A stretch of DNA of 64,000 nucleotides from Alphaproteobacteria bacterium (GTDB taxonomy: Bacteria; Pseudomonadota; Alphaproteobacteria; JANQMY01): positions 94,613-158,612 of the forward strand of contig JANQPL010000008.1 in assembly GCA_028289425.1 (NCBI GenBank), read 5' to 3'. How positions within the stretch are numbered: position 1 is the first letter of the stretch; each line of letters starts with the position of its first letter. Both the position numbers and the translations under genes were made by a program. A model generated the notes under the pieces. The model ran no database searches. It was not told the origin of the DNA and was given only the letters and a program-made list of their open reading frames with translations. Of this stretch, positions 51,957 to 64,000 are shown one piece after another.

Positions 51957-53564
51957 ATGACCGGCGGACAAGACATCCTCAAAGACAGCGCACGCAATAA
52001 ATCCACCGCATTTTCGCGACAGGAACGGGAGAAATATGGGCTCCGCGGCTTGCTCCCCTATGCGGTCGCCGATCTTGAGACGCAAAAGATGCGTGCGCTG
52101 GAAAACATGCGCCGCAAGGCCTATGACATCGAGAAATACATCTTTCTCAACGCGTTGCTCGAGCGCAACCAGGTCCTCTTCTACCGTACACTGATCGATA
52201 ATATCGAAGAGCTGATGCCGCTGATCTACACGCCGACGGTAGGTCAGGCGTGCAAGGAATTCGCTCAGATCTTCCGGCGGGCCCAAGGCTTCTACATCAC
52301 GCCGGAGGACCGGGGCGAGATCCATAAGATTTTGGGCAATTGGCACGAAGACGATATCCGCATGATTGTGGTCACCGATGGCGAACGCATTTTGGGTCTG
52401 GGAGACTTGGGCGCCAGCGGCATGGGCATCCCGATCGGAAAGCTCAGTCTGTACGTAGCTGCGGCTGGCATCCATCCGAAACATTGCCTGCCCGTCATGC
52501 TCGATGTGGGCACAAACAATCAGGAAATACGTAGTGATCCGCTTTATTTGGGGTACCCCCAACCGCGGATCACCGGCGATGCTTACGACGACTTGGTAGA
52601 AGAGTTTGTAGCAGCCGTGCAGCAGCGCTATCCCCGTGCGCTTATTCAGTTCGAGGATTTTTTGACCCCCAACGCTTACAAGCTGCTCAACCGGTACCGC
52701 GACCGGGTTTTGTGCTTCAACGATGACATCCAAGGAACCGCGGCGGTCGCGCTTTCGGGTGTCTATGCGTCGACCCGTATTTCGGGGCTCAATTTCAAAG
52801 ACTTGAAAATCATGTTTCTCGGCGCCGGGTCGGCAGCAACTGGCATTGCCGATCTGATGACATCGGCATTCGAGGCGGAAGGGCTGCCGAATGAGGACGC
52901 GCGGCGGCGGCTTTGGTTTGTCGACATCAACGGCCTCGTGGTCGACGGCCGGACCGACCTTCTGCCCCACAATCTGCCCTACGCCCACAAAGAGAATCAG
53001 CTCAACTTCGTTGACGCCATCAACCACATCAAGCCGCATATTCTGATTGGCGCGACCGGTGCGCCGGGGACGTTCACGGAAGAAGCGATACGGTCGATGG
53101 CCGCAAATCATGCCCGCCCCGCCATCTTCGCCCTTTCAAATCCCACGTCACGCGCGGAGTGTACGGCGGAGCAGGCGTACGAATGGTCGGATGGGCGCGC
53201 CATTTTTGTGAGCGGCAGCCCCTTCGACCCCGTCACCTACAAAGGCACCCAATTGCGGCCCGGCCAAGGCAACAACGCCTACATCTTTCCCGGGATCGGG
53301 TTGGGGGCACTTGCTTGCGGCGCCACGCGCGTGACCGACAAGATGTTTCTGTCCGCAGCGCGGTCCCTGGCCGCACAAGTTGAACAAGTTCAAATTGATC
53401 AGGGCACGCTTTATCCGCCATTGACTCAGTTGCAAGACGTTTCCAGGGGAATTGCCCAAGCGGTTGCAGAAACGGCAATTTACGATGGTGTCGCGTCGAT
53501 GGCGAGCAAGAAGGACGTCGAAACATACCTGAACAACAACTGGTATGACGCGACCTATACATAG
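51957..53564 (+). CDS. NAD-dependent malic enzyme (oxaloacetate-decarboxylating)
   Basis: A 535-residue malic enzyme that decarboxylates L-malate to pyruvate with NAD(P). Family marks are the N-terminal GLRGLLPYAVADLETQKMRA, YTPTVGQACKEFAQIFRRAQ, ILGLGDLGASGMGIPIGKLS, metal site FEDFLTPNA, FNDDIQGTAAVALSG, NAD loop KIMFLGAGSAATGIADLM, and IFALSNPTSRAECTAEQAYE. The length is that of the eukaryote-like/MaeA class rather than the MaeB fusion class. GAGG lies about 10 nt before the ATG. It may supply pyruvate or reducing equivalents; no neighbour is linked. Confidence 0.95.
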   Translation: MTGGQDILKDSARNKSTAFSRQEREKYGLRGLLPYAVADLETQKMRALENMRRKAYDIEKYIFLNALLERNQVLFYRTLIDNIEELMPLIYTPTVGQACKEFAQIFRRAQGFYITPEDRGEIHKILGNWHEDDIRMIVVTDGERILGLGDLGASGMGIPIGKLSLYVAAAGIHPKHCLPVMLDVGTNNQEIRSDPLYLGYPQPRITGDAYDDLVEEFVAAVQQRYPRALIQFEDFLTPNAYKLLNRYRDRVLCFNDDIQGTAAVALSGVYASTRISGLNFKDLKIMFLGAGSAATGIADLMTSAFEAEGLPNEDARRRLWFVDINGLVVDGRTDLLPHNLPYAHKENQLNFVDAINHIKPHILIGATGAPGTFTEEAIRSMAANHARPAIFALSNPTSRAECTAEQAYEWSDGRAIFVSGSPFDPVTYKGTQLRPGQGNNAYIFPGIGLGALACGATRVTDKMFLSAARSLAAQVEQVQIDQGTLYPPLTQLQDVSRGIAQAVAETAIYDGVASMASKKDVETYLNNNWYDATYT

Positions 53565-53770
53565 CCCTATTGCCGGCAAACTTTGGCCGCAATGGCCGCT
53601 CTAAATCATTGGACACGACGTCGATTGGTAACATGCGGGCAAATTCAGACTCGCCTGCCTGCGCCAAATGATTAAGATGTTTGGCATAAGCTGATGGGGG
53701 TCAGCCGAGAACAAACTTTTGCGGTGTTGTCGTTATGTGGTGTTTGCGTACGGAGTTTTGTGTCATTTCC

Positions 53771-54439
53771 ATGACAGCAAGAGCTGCTGTCGCCAGCGCT
53801 CTGCTTTTCTCGACGGCCTGCGCGGCGCCTGAACCGCCATTCGCGGATCGCTTGGTCGATGCTGCGATTGAGCGCACAACCCACAAAGTGAAGTATGACG
53901 GCGCCTATGTGGAAATCGCCTACCCCAATGGCGACGTCCCCGATCATATCGGCGTCTGCACCGATGTGGTGATCCGCAGCTACCGCATGTTAGGTATTGA
54001 TCTGCAACAGCTCGTGCACGAGGACATGCAAATCGCCTTTGCGGAATATCCCAATCTGGAAATGTGGGGCCTCAGCGCACCCGACACCAATATCGACCAT
54101 CGGCGCGTGTTGAATTTGCGCGTATTCTTTGAACGCCATGGGACAAGCCTGCCGATTTCTGACAACCCGGCCGACTACAAGCCAGGCGATTTGGTCACCT
54201 GGGATTTGGCGGAAGACGGGGACGGCACAAAGCGCCCACATATCGGCATTGTCGCCAATGAAATGTCGATGGACGGCAAGCGCCCCAAGATCATTCACAA
54301 TATCGGTTGGGGGCCGGACATGAACGACATGCTGTTTTGGTTCCAGATCACCGGGCATTATCGGTACACCGGACCGGCGCCAGACACGAATGTTCGTGTT
54401 GCGGCAAAGACCGCGCCCGACGATCACGATTTCGACTAA
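53771..54439 (+). CDS. DUF1287 family exported protein (NlpC/P60-like cysteine peptidase fold)
   Basis: A 222-residue exported protein. The signal (MTARAAVASALLFSTACAAP) may be a lipoprotein signal with Cys in STAC. The mature part DRLVDAAIERTTHKVKYDGA, then IGVCTDVVIRSYRMLGIDLQ and KRPHIGIVANEMSM fits DUF1287, related to NlpC/P60 cysteine peptidases; the Cys in GVCTDVV and His in RPHIGIV are the expected catalytic pair. The ATG at 53771 is preferred over an upstream start at 53735 because it begins the signal peptide. Convergent with the NUDIX gene. Confidence 0.85.
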   Translation: MTARAAVASALLFSTACAAPEPPFADRLVDAAIERTTHKVKYDGAYVEIAYPNGDVPDHIGVCTDVVIRSYRMLGIDLQQLVHEDMQIAFAEYPNLEMWGLSAPDTNIDHRRVLNLRVFFERHGTSLPISDNPADYKPGDLVTWDLAEDGDGTKRPHIGIVANEMSMDGKRPKIIHNIGWGPDMNDMLFWFQITGHYRYTGPAPDTNVRVAAKTAPDDHDFD

Positions 54440-54460
54440 GGAGGAGCGCGGCGGCTCCTT
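54438..54460. terminator. Bidirectional hairpin between convergent genes
   Basis: AAGGAG (54438-54443) pairs with CTCCTT (54455-54460) around an 11-nt GC-rich loop that can extend the stem. It straddles both stop codons. T-runs are short on each side. Confidence 0.45.
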
Positions 54461-55098
54461 TACATGTAACGGATTTTTGGGCGGCCGCCGTGATAGCCGA
54501 AAAATGGCGTGGGCGTTTGAGCCGCTTGATCGCGTTCCAGCCGGCGTTTGGCTTCCGTCAGCATAAACTCCGTGACATCGATGATCGGCAATTTGAGCGC
54601 TTCGTCGATGGGGTGCCAATCCAAATCCGACAGCTCGCCATTGCTGCGCAATGCACCGCGAATGTTTTCTCCATTCACGATAAAGAACCGGGCGTGAAAC
54701 CGGATCGGGCTTTCCGACGGTGTGATCGCCCGGCCCAAAAAATACATGCCGGCTTGATCCGGTAAGAAGGGCAGCGGACCGTCTTGCGCATCAGGTCCGA
54801 GGAACAACCCGGTCTCTTCGTAGGTTTCGCGCAGCGCCGTGGTCGCTAACGTCTGCCCCATGGTGCGGTTTGCCGCGCCGTGGGTTTTAAGCTGCTGCTG
54901 GGCTTGCTTGGGCAGGGGCCGACTGATGGCAATTCTGCGGTCGGAGGCATCCACTCGGCCACCGGGAAAGACAAAGGCATCCGGAATAAAGGCTGCTTTT
55001 TGCGGGCGGCGCCCCATCAAAATCTCGAACGTCGATCCAGCCGGACGATAGATGACCAAGCTGGCGGCATTGCGCGGGTGAACAGGAGTGGAAGGCAT
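54460..55098 (-). CDS. NUDIX hydrolase (CoA pyrophosphatase/NUDT19-like)
   Basis: A 212-residue NUDIX protein. The box is GG(x)... split by an insert: FVFPGGRVDASDRRIA, then TLATTALRETYEETGLFLG with the core R-E-x-x-E-E-T-G. The N-terminus SLVIYRPAGSTFEILMGRRP is typical of the NUDT19-like group that cleaves acyl-CoA or related pyrophosphates. It lies 14 nt upstream of the gltD stop... that is, it is transcribed in the same direction as gltD and starts 14 nt after gltD ends, so it may be co-transcribed with glutamate synthase. Substrate unknown. Confidence 0.85.
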   Translation of the reverse strand: MPSTPVHPRNAASLVIYRPAGSTFEILMGRRPQKAAFIPDAFVFPGGRVDASDRRIAISRPLPKQAQQQLKTHGAANRTMGQTLATTALRETYEETGLFLGPDAQDGPLPFLPDQAGMYFLGRAITPSESPIRFHARFFIVNGENIRGALRSNGELSDLDWHPIDEALKLPIIDVTEFMLTEAKRRLERDQAAQTPTPFFGYHGGRPKIRYM

Positions 55099-55112
55099 GA
55101 GATTTCGTGACG

Positions 55113-56555
55113 CTAACGCGGCAGCCGCGTAGATCCCGTCAAAAACTCATCAACGGCCCGCGCACATTGACGCCCTTCGCGGATCGCCCAAACCACAAGC
55201 GACTGCCCACGCCGCATATCGCCGGCAACGAATACTTTGTCCACGGATGTTTTGTAGTCTTCCGTATTCGCCTTCACATTGCCGCGATCATCCAAATCGA
55301 CGGCCAAGTCCTTCACCATGCCGTCATGTTCCGGATGAATGAAGCCCATGGCGAGCAGCACCAAATCTGCTGGTATCTCAAATTCAGATCCCGGCACTTC
55401 CTTCATCTTCATACGGCCGTCTGTGTCTTTGGCCCAGTCGACGCGGACCAGTTCCAAGGCCGTGACCTTTCCGTCTTTGCCTTTGACCGATTTCGTATTC
55501 ACCGCCCAATCGCGGTCGCACCCTTCCAAATGCGAACTGGAGGTACGCAGCTTCAGCGGCCAATCCGGCCAAGTGAGGCCTTTGTCCTCTCGCTCCGGCG
55601 GTTGGGGCAAGATTTCAAGTTGGGTGATCGATTTGGCGCCATGACGGTTTGAGGTGCCGATACAGTCGGACCCCGTGTCGCCGCCGCCAATGACCACCAC
55701 ATGTTTGCCACCCGCCAAAATGTGCTCATTATCAGTGATTTGTTCGTCCGCGACGCGCCGGTTTTGTTGCGTCAAGAACTTCATGGCGAAATGAACTCCA
55801 TCCAGGTCCGATCCTGGTACGCCCAGCGGCCGCGGCACTTCCGCGCCGCCGGTTAGAACAACAGCATCGAATTCTTCGTAGAGTTTCTTGGCGTCCACAT
55901 TCACGCCCACATGGGAGTTGGGCCGGAACTCGACACCCTCGGCCTGCATTTGGGCCATGCGGCTGTCGATCAGGTGCTTCTCCATCTTAAAATCGGGAAT
56001 GCCATAGCGCAGCAGGCCGCCGATGCGGGCATTCTTCTCAAACACCACAATCTGATGACCGGCACGCGCCAGTTGCTGCGCGCAGGCAAGTCCCGCCGGA
56101 CCGGAGCCGACGACGGCGACGCGGTTACCGGTTTTGTGCGGCGCGATTTGAGGCACCACCCAGCCCTCTTCCCAAGCCCGGTCGATGATGGCGCATTCGA
56201 TGGTTTTGATGGTCACGGGCCGGTCCGTAATGTTGAGCGTGCACGCTTCCTCGCACGGCGCGGGGCAGATGCGGCCCGTGAATTCCGGAAAGTTATTGGT
56301 GGAATGCAGCACGTCGATCGCACTGCGCCAATCGCCTTGATACACAAGGTCATTCCAATCCGGGATGATGTTGTTGACCGGGCACCCGGTATGGCAATAG
56401 GGAATGCCGCAATCCATGCAGCGCGCGCCCTGCTTGCGTACATCATCTTCCGTGAGCGGAACGACGAACTCGTTGTAATTCTTGACCCGTTCAGCAGCGG
56501 GAGCGTAGACCCGATCTTGCCGATCGATCTCCTTGAATCCGGTCGGTTTTCCCAT
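55113..56555 (-). CDS. gltD: Glutamate synthase [NADPH], small subunit
   Basis: A 480-residue flavoprotein that oxidises NADPH and passes electrons via Fe-S clusters to GltB. The N-terminal ferredoxin-like part has [20 protein letters not shown] and [15 protein letters not shown] cysteine clusters; the FAD motif is [20 protein letters not shown] and the NADPH motif [20 protein letters not shown]. The C-terminal [20 protein letters not shown] closes the FAD site. It follows gltB by 5 nt. Typical length and order for GltD. Confidence 0.97.
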   Translation of the reverse strand: MGKPTGFKEIDRQDRVYAPAAERVKNYNEFVVPLTEDDVRKQGARCMDCGIPYCHTGCPVNNIIPDWNDLVYQGDWRSAIDVLHSTNNFPEFTGRICPAPCEEACTLNITDRPVTIKTIECAIIDRAWEEGWVVPQIAPHKTGNRVAVVGSGPAGLACAQQLARAGHQIVVFEKNARIGGLLRYGIPDFKMEKHLIDSRMAQMQAEGVEFRPNSHVGVNVDAKKLYEEFDAVVLTGGAEVPRPLGVPGSDLDGVHFAMKFLTQQNRRVADEQITDNEHILAGGKHVVVIGGGDTGSDCIGTSNRHGAKSITQLEILPQPPEREDKGLTWPDWPLKLRTSSSHLEGCDRDWAVNTKSVKGKDGKVTALELVRVDWAKDTDGRMKMKEVPGSEFEIPADLVLLAMGFIHPEHDGMVKDLAVDLDDRGNVKANTEDYKTSVDKVFVAGDMRRGQSLVVWAIREGRQCARAVDEFLTGSTRLPR

Positions 56556-56560
56556 TAATT

Positions 56561-61147
<4,587 letters not shown>

Positions 61148-61641
61148 CCGATCTTTTTGATCCCGCTTTCCCACAGTCGCCAAAACCCTATCTTTTTGCC
61201 TCTCCTACGCGGCGCTTTGTTCACTCAAACCGCCGCCCCCGGTCAAGCCTGGACGCAACGCGCTCGCTGGACCTCCCGGACGATCTCGTAACCTATTGAA
61301 AATGCTTACGCATTCTCTGCTTTTCGTTTTTCCGGTTGCCGTCGAGACCGGTGAGCGGGCCACGGCCAGTATGCCTTTGCGCATACCTGTATCCCACAAG
61401 CACGTATTGCGCGCTTGCCGGCCCTATGCTCCATTCTGTGTCGGGAAAAACGCATCCCGAAGGGGCCTTATATCACAAAACCAGCGGCGATACCGCTTCC
61501 GAATACCCCTTTTTGACGGCCAAATCGGGCCACTTTGCCCAAAAAAAACGTCAGTAATACAGACCTAATCTAGTGATATTTGGGTCGAAGGCAAGGGGAA
61601 AGGCCAATGGGCCGCAGTTTGCCCCGCCGCGAGAGGGAGAC
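61148..61641. other. Divergent promoter region between gltB and the EamA transporter gene
   Basis: A gene-free stretch of about 490 bp. It contains the dyad GTATGC(N6)GCATAC at 61369-61386, a short palindrome ATGCTTACGCAT at 61302-61313, and an A/T-rich part at 61535-61580 (AAAAAAAACGTCAGTAATAC) that could hold the transporter promoter. No good reading frame is seen. Confidence 0.45.
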
Positions 61642-62547
61642 ATGCCGCCACCAAGCCAAAGCGCCACCGCAGCCCCTTCATCGGAAAAGGCCGGCAACAC
61701 GCTGCTGGGCATCGCACTGGCGGGGACCGCTTTTGCCATTCTTTCGGCGGTGGATGCCATGGTGAAGACCCTGTCCGGCGAGTATGCGGTGTTTCAGCTG
61801 ACGGCCATGCGCGGCTTGCTCGCCTGTGGTCTGATGTTGGGCATTCTGTATTGGCGGCAAGAACAAGCCGGCCTGAACTCGCCCCATCTTCGGCTTCATC
61901 TGCTGAGGGGGCTTTTGAGTTTCGTTGCCGCCTCGTCTTTCTTTTACGCCCTGTCACAGATGCCGATTGCGGACCTTTACGTGATCGCCTTCACGGCCCC
62001 GTTCATGGTGGCGGCCTTGTCCTGGCCATTGTTGCGCGAGAGGGTCGCGTCCGGCACCTGGTGGGCAATCGGCCTGGGTTTTATCGGTGTGCTGATCGCA
62101 TTCCGGCCAAGCGGCGTGACCTTCGGAACCGCTGCCATGGTGGGTTTCGTTGCCACGTTCGCCTATGCCATTTCAAACATTGTTATGCGAAAGGTGGGAC
62201 CAACGGAAAATCCGATCGTCACGACCATCTACGGCATGGGCGGCGGCGGTCTTCTGTCTCTTCTGGCGGCGATGCCGTTCTGGGTCACCCCAACCATCGG
62301 CGACGCACTGATCATGTTGGCCATCGGTGTGTTGGCGGGCATCGGGGCGCTTGCCCTATCCGCAAGTTTCCGTTTCGCGCCGGCAGCGGTCATCTCGCCC
62401 ATCGACTATTCGTCGATTCTATGGGGCGGGTTTTACGGTTACTTGCTCTTTGGCGATGTGCCCGGCGCGCCCACCCTGATCGGCGCGGCGGTGATTGTTA
62501 CCGCCGGACTGTGGTTGGTCCGGCAGCAACATAGAGGCAGCAGCTAG
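61642..62547 (+). CDS. EamA/DMT-family transporter
   Basis: A 301-residue membrane protein with ten predicted helices in two EamA repeats, beginning LLGIALAGTAFAILSAVDAM and LLRGLLSFVAASSFFYALSQ in the first and VGFVATFAYAISNIVMRKVG and FRFAPAAVISPIDYSSILWG in the second. DMT proteins export or import small metabolites. The start ATG at 61642 has GAGGGAGAC immediately upstream; an in-frame ATG at 61573 would add a non-membrane lead. The stop overlaps a convergent VOC-domain gene by 4 nt. Confidence 0.9.
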   Translation: MPPPSQSATAAPSSEKAGNTLLGIALAGTAFAILSAVDAMVKTLSGEYAVFQLTAMRGLLACGLMLGILYWRQEQAGLNSPHLRLHLLRGLLSFVAASSFFYALSQMPIADLYVIAFTAPFMVAALSWPLLRERVASGTWWAIGLGFIGVLIAFRPSGVTFGTAAMVGFVATFAYAISNIVMRKVGPTENPIVTTIYGMGGGGLLSLLAAMPFWVTPTIGDALIMLAIGVLAGIGALALSASFRFAPAAVISPIDYSSILWGGFYGYLLFGDVPGAPTLIGAAVIVTAGLWLVRQQHRGSS

Positions 62548-63068
62548 CCGGTGAACTGTCGGATCGGGTCGGTTTTGCCGTCCCATTCCGCATGGGTCTG
62601 TTCCAGCACGCCGAAAAAGGCGCGCACACCCGGATTGTCTTCATAGACTTCCACATAACCGCCGAGATCTTTGCGGGCATCCATATAGGCAACCCGGCCC
62701 GTGGCCACCAATTCGGTGATGGACGGATAGCCCGCTTCTTCGAACCGTTTCTTTTCGGCCGGGAAATCTTCCACCAGGATCGCCCAGTGATGAAACCCTT
62801 CTTCGCCGGGCGCATAGGCATGCCGGTAGACGGACGGCGTATCGTCATTCTGCTGAATAAGTTGCACATGCGCGGGGCCCACCTGGCCGAACGCGTAGGT
62901 GACGTCCACCACCGCCGGCTTGCCCATATAGGTGGTCGAGTCGATCTGGACGTTTTCCATCAGATAGAAAGGTCCGGCCCCAAACATCTCCGTCCATTTG
63001 GCACAGGCCTTTTGCACATCGTTGACCACATAAGCGTATTGCTGAATGGGGTGTTTTAGAAAACTCAT
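62544..63068 (-). CDS. VOC (glyoxalase/dioxygenase-fold) family protein
   Basis: A 174-residue VOC protein. Two beta-alpha-beta-beta-beta modules are visible: PIQQYAYVVNDVQKACAKWT and HVQLIQQNDDTPSVY, then GFHHWAILVEDFPAEKKRFE and YMDARKDLGGYVEVYEDNPG. Metal ligands H/E typical of the fold are present (FHHWAI, YVEVYE). It resembles glyoxalase-like members beside fatty-acid or steroid genes, but the reaction is unknown. ATG 63068 has GGAGG 6 nt upstream. Confidence 0.82.
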   Translation of the reverse strand: MSFLKHPIQQYAYVVNDVQKACAKWTEMFGAGPFYLMENVQIDSTTYMGKPAVVDVTYAFGQVGPAHVQLIQQNDDTPSVYRHAYAPGEEGFHHWAILVEDFPAEKKRFEEAGYPSITELVATGRVAYMDARKDLGGYVEVYEDNPGVRAFFGVLEQTHAEWDGKTDPIRQFTG

Positions 63069-63089
63069 CACGTCCTCCCGTTTGGTTTT

Positions 63090-63674
63090 TCAGTCTTCAA
63101 TTCGTTTGCCAAGGACCGCCTTCACGGCCGGCCATTCGTCCTTCAAAATCGAAAAGTACGTGCTATCCCGATAGGTGCCGTCCGGCAGCAGCATATGGTG
63201 CCGCAATATGCCTTCTTCGGCGGCGCCTAGTTTTCTGAGTGCCGCCCGCGACCGGGCATTGCGCGCATCTGTCTTAAATTCGACCCGTTCGGCATCGCAA
63301 GCGTAAGCGTGTTCCAGCAGTAGGCTTTTGCACGCCGGATTTACTTTTGTTCCGTGAACGGATGGGTGATACCAGGTGCCGCCGATTTCGACACGATTAT
63401 CCCGTGGCGCGATGTTGAGATAGCAACTCATACCGACGACACGCGATTCATCCGCCGCTTTCAGCGTTATTGTGTGGGGAATCCAGCGTCCGGCCTCAAG
63501 CTCTCCCAAGAGCCAGCCGAAATAGCGTTCGAAATCACCGCCCGCGCCACCAAACGGCATGTAGGTCCAGATGTCCGCATCATCGGCCGCTTGGAGTAAT
63601 CCGGAAAGATGCCCATTCTCAATCGGCTCCATGCGCACCACGGCGTTTTCGAGAACTTTTGGGACTAGCTCCAT
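63090..63674 (-). CDS. GNAT acetyltransferase (RimJ/RimL-like)
   Basis: A 194-residue N-acetyltransferase of the RimL type: VLENAVVRMEPIENGHLSGL, TITLKAADESRVVGMSCYLN, GGTWYHPSVHGTKVNPACKS (acetyl-CoA binding), and VEFKTDARNARSRAALRKLG. These proteins acetylate small amines or N-termini. Start ATG at 63674 overlaps the preceding stop as TGATG, so it is coupled with the DksA/TraR-like gene. It ends 21 nt before the VOC start. Confidence 0.86.
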   Translation of the reverse strand: MELVPKVLENAVVRMEPIENGHLSGLLQAADDADIWTYMPFGGAGGDFERYFGWLLGELEAGRWIPHTITLKAADESRVVGMSCYLNIAPRDNRVEIGGTWYHPSVHGTKVNPACKSLLLEHAYACDAERVEFKTDARNARSRAALRKLGAAEEGILRHHMLLPDGTYRDSTYFSILKDEWPAVKAVLGKRIED

Positions 63675-64000
63675 CAGCCGCTTTCCCTCGCGCTCGCACA
63701 GGCGGTACACACCGAAGCAGCGGGATCCAATTCAAGGCGCTTCAGCACAATCTCGTCGCCGCAGGAGACGCAATAGCCATATTCCTCTTCCTCGATCCGT
63801 TTGAGCGCCGCCGCAATCTGTTTCAGGCGCAGCGTACGCCGACGTTCCTCCGCAAGCGCCATGCTCTGCTGCTGCAGGGCATCCATGCGCGACAGCCGGC
63901 CTACGCTTTGTTGGTCCAGCTCCACAGGCGCCCGTTCGTCCGCGCTTGCGGACTGAAGCGCTAAAAGTTCATCCCGCTCTGTTAGAAGCAACTTCTCAAA
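63674..64000 (-). CDS. TraR/DksA-type zinc-finger protein, 5' end outside window
   Basis: The visible part begins FEKLLLTERDELLALQSASA and runs through the DksA coiled coil (LALAEERRRTLRLKQIAAAL) to the C4 zinc finger EEYGYCVSCGDEIVLKRLELDPAASVCTAC, with cysteines C-x2-C and C-x2-C. Such proteins bind the RNA-polymerase secondary channel. The frame remains open to the right edge, and FEKLL fits family N-termini, so the true start lies just beyond 64000. The last codons overlap the GNAT start. Confidence 0.85.
   Translation of the reverse strand, partial: FEKLLLTERDELLALQSASADERAPVELDQQSVGRLSRMDALQQQSMALAEERRRTLRLKQIAAALKRIEEEEYGYCVSCGDEIVLKRLELDPAASVCTACASARESG

Overview
The window looks like a chromosomal segment of an alphaproteobacterium. 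The indicators are a CC0125/CC1285-type lipoprotein, an EPS-type winged-helix regulator next to a NusG paralogue, a gltB/gltD pair, a DksA/TraR zinc-finger protein, moderately high GC with frequent GTG/TTG starts, and alphaproteobacterial-style dispersed palindromes. I cannot name a genus. No rRNA, tRNA, CRISPR array, complete transposase, prophage or origin was seen.

Region 1 (1-19521) is a surface-glycan locus. On the left, transcribed leftwards, are a winged-helix regulator fused to a Rossmann-like domain, a NusG/RfaH-like antiterminator, and an ABC-2 permease with its ATPase (Wzm/Wzt type, cut by the window edge). Two long operons then converge at about 7320. The rightward one has a GT4 glycosyltransferase, a methyltransferase and an acyltransferase-3 protein. 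The leftward one has a UDP-sulfoquinovose-synthase-like protein, a fused GT2, an epimerase, a GT4, an asparagine-synthase-type amidotransferase and a GT2-FkbM fusion. Beyond these lie gmd/fcl (GDP-fucose) and one more GT2. The best candidate for something undescribed is the control layer. The same block of two 15-bp palindromes, 28 bp centre to centre, stands ahead of both converging operons (2684-2734 and 16278-16328). The same 13-nt element, resembling the enterobacterial ops site of RfaH, stands ahead of the export genes and in the leader of the leftward operon. Together they suggest a local regulator plus antiterminator circuit.

Region 2 (19522-40775) is mostly catabolic and accessory: a CYP153-type P450 with a thiolase-like protein, a NaChBac-type sodium channel, several alpha/beta hydrolases, a SleB-type cell-wall hydrolase, two unrecognised proteins (one with ankyrin-like repeats), a LysR regulator, enoyl-CoA hydratase, a glycerophosphodiesterase lipoprotein, a secreted cysteine-repeat protein, an SDR, a pair of MaoC-like proteins and a tyrosine phosphatase. 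Two REP/MITE-like palindromes and a larger composite palindromic element interrupt the intergenic space.

Region 3 (40776-49403) holds a very large membrane-anchored trypsin-like protease with a double WD40 propeller, and then about 0.9 kb of gene-free DNA packed with hairpins. That stretch includes a small-RNA candidate with its own -10 box and intrinsic terminator. It is followed by DoxX, an omega-type GST, a small membrane protein, a PQQ-type sugar dehydrogenase and a lipoprotein.

Region 4 (49404-64000) is more housekeeping-like: a cupin and RuBisCO-like protein pair, a thioesterase-like protein, NAD malic enzyme, a DUF1287 protein, a NUDIX hydrolase, glutamate synthase gltB/gltD, an EamA transporter, a VOC protein, a GNAT acetyltransferase and a DksA/TraR-type zinc-finger protein that runs off the right edge.
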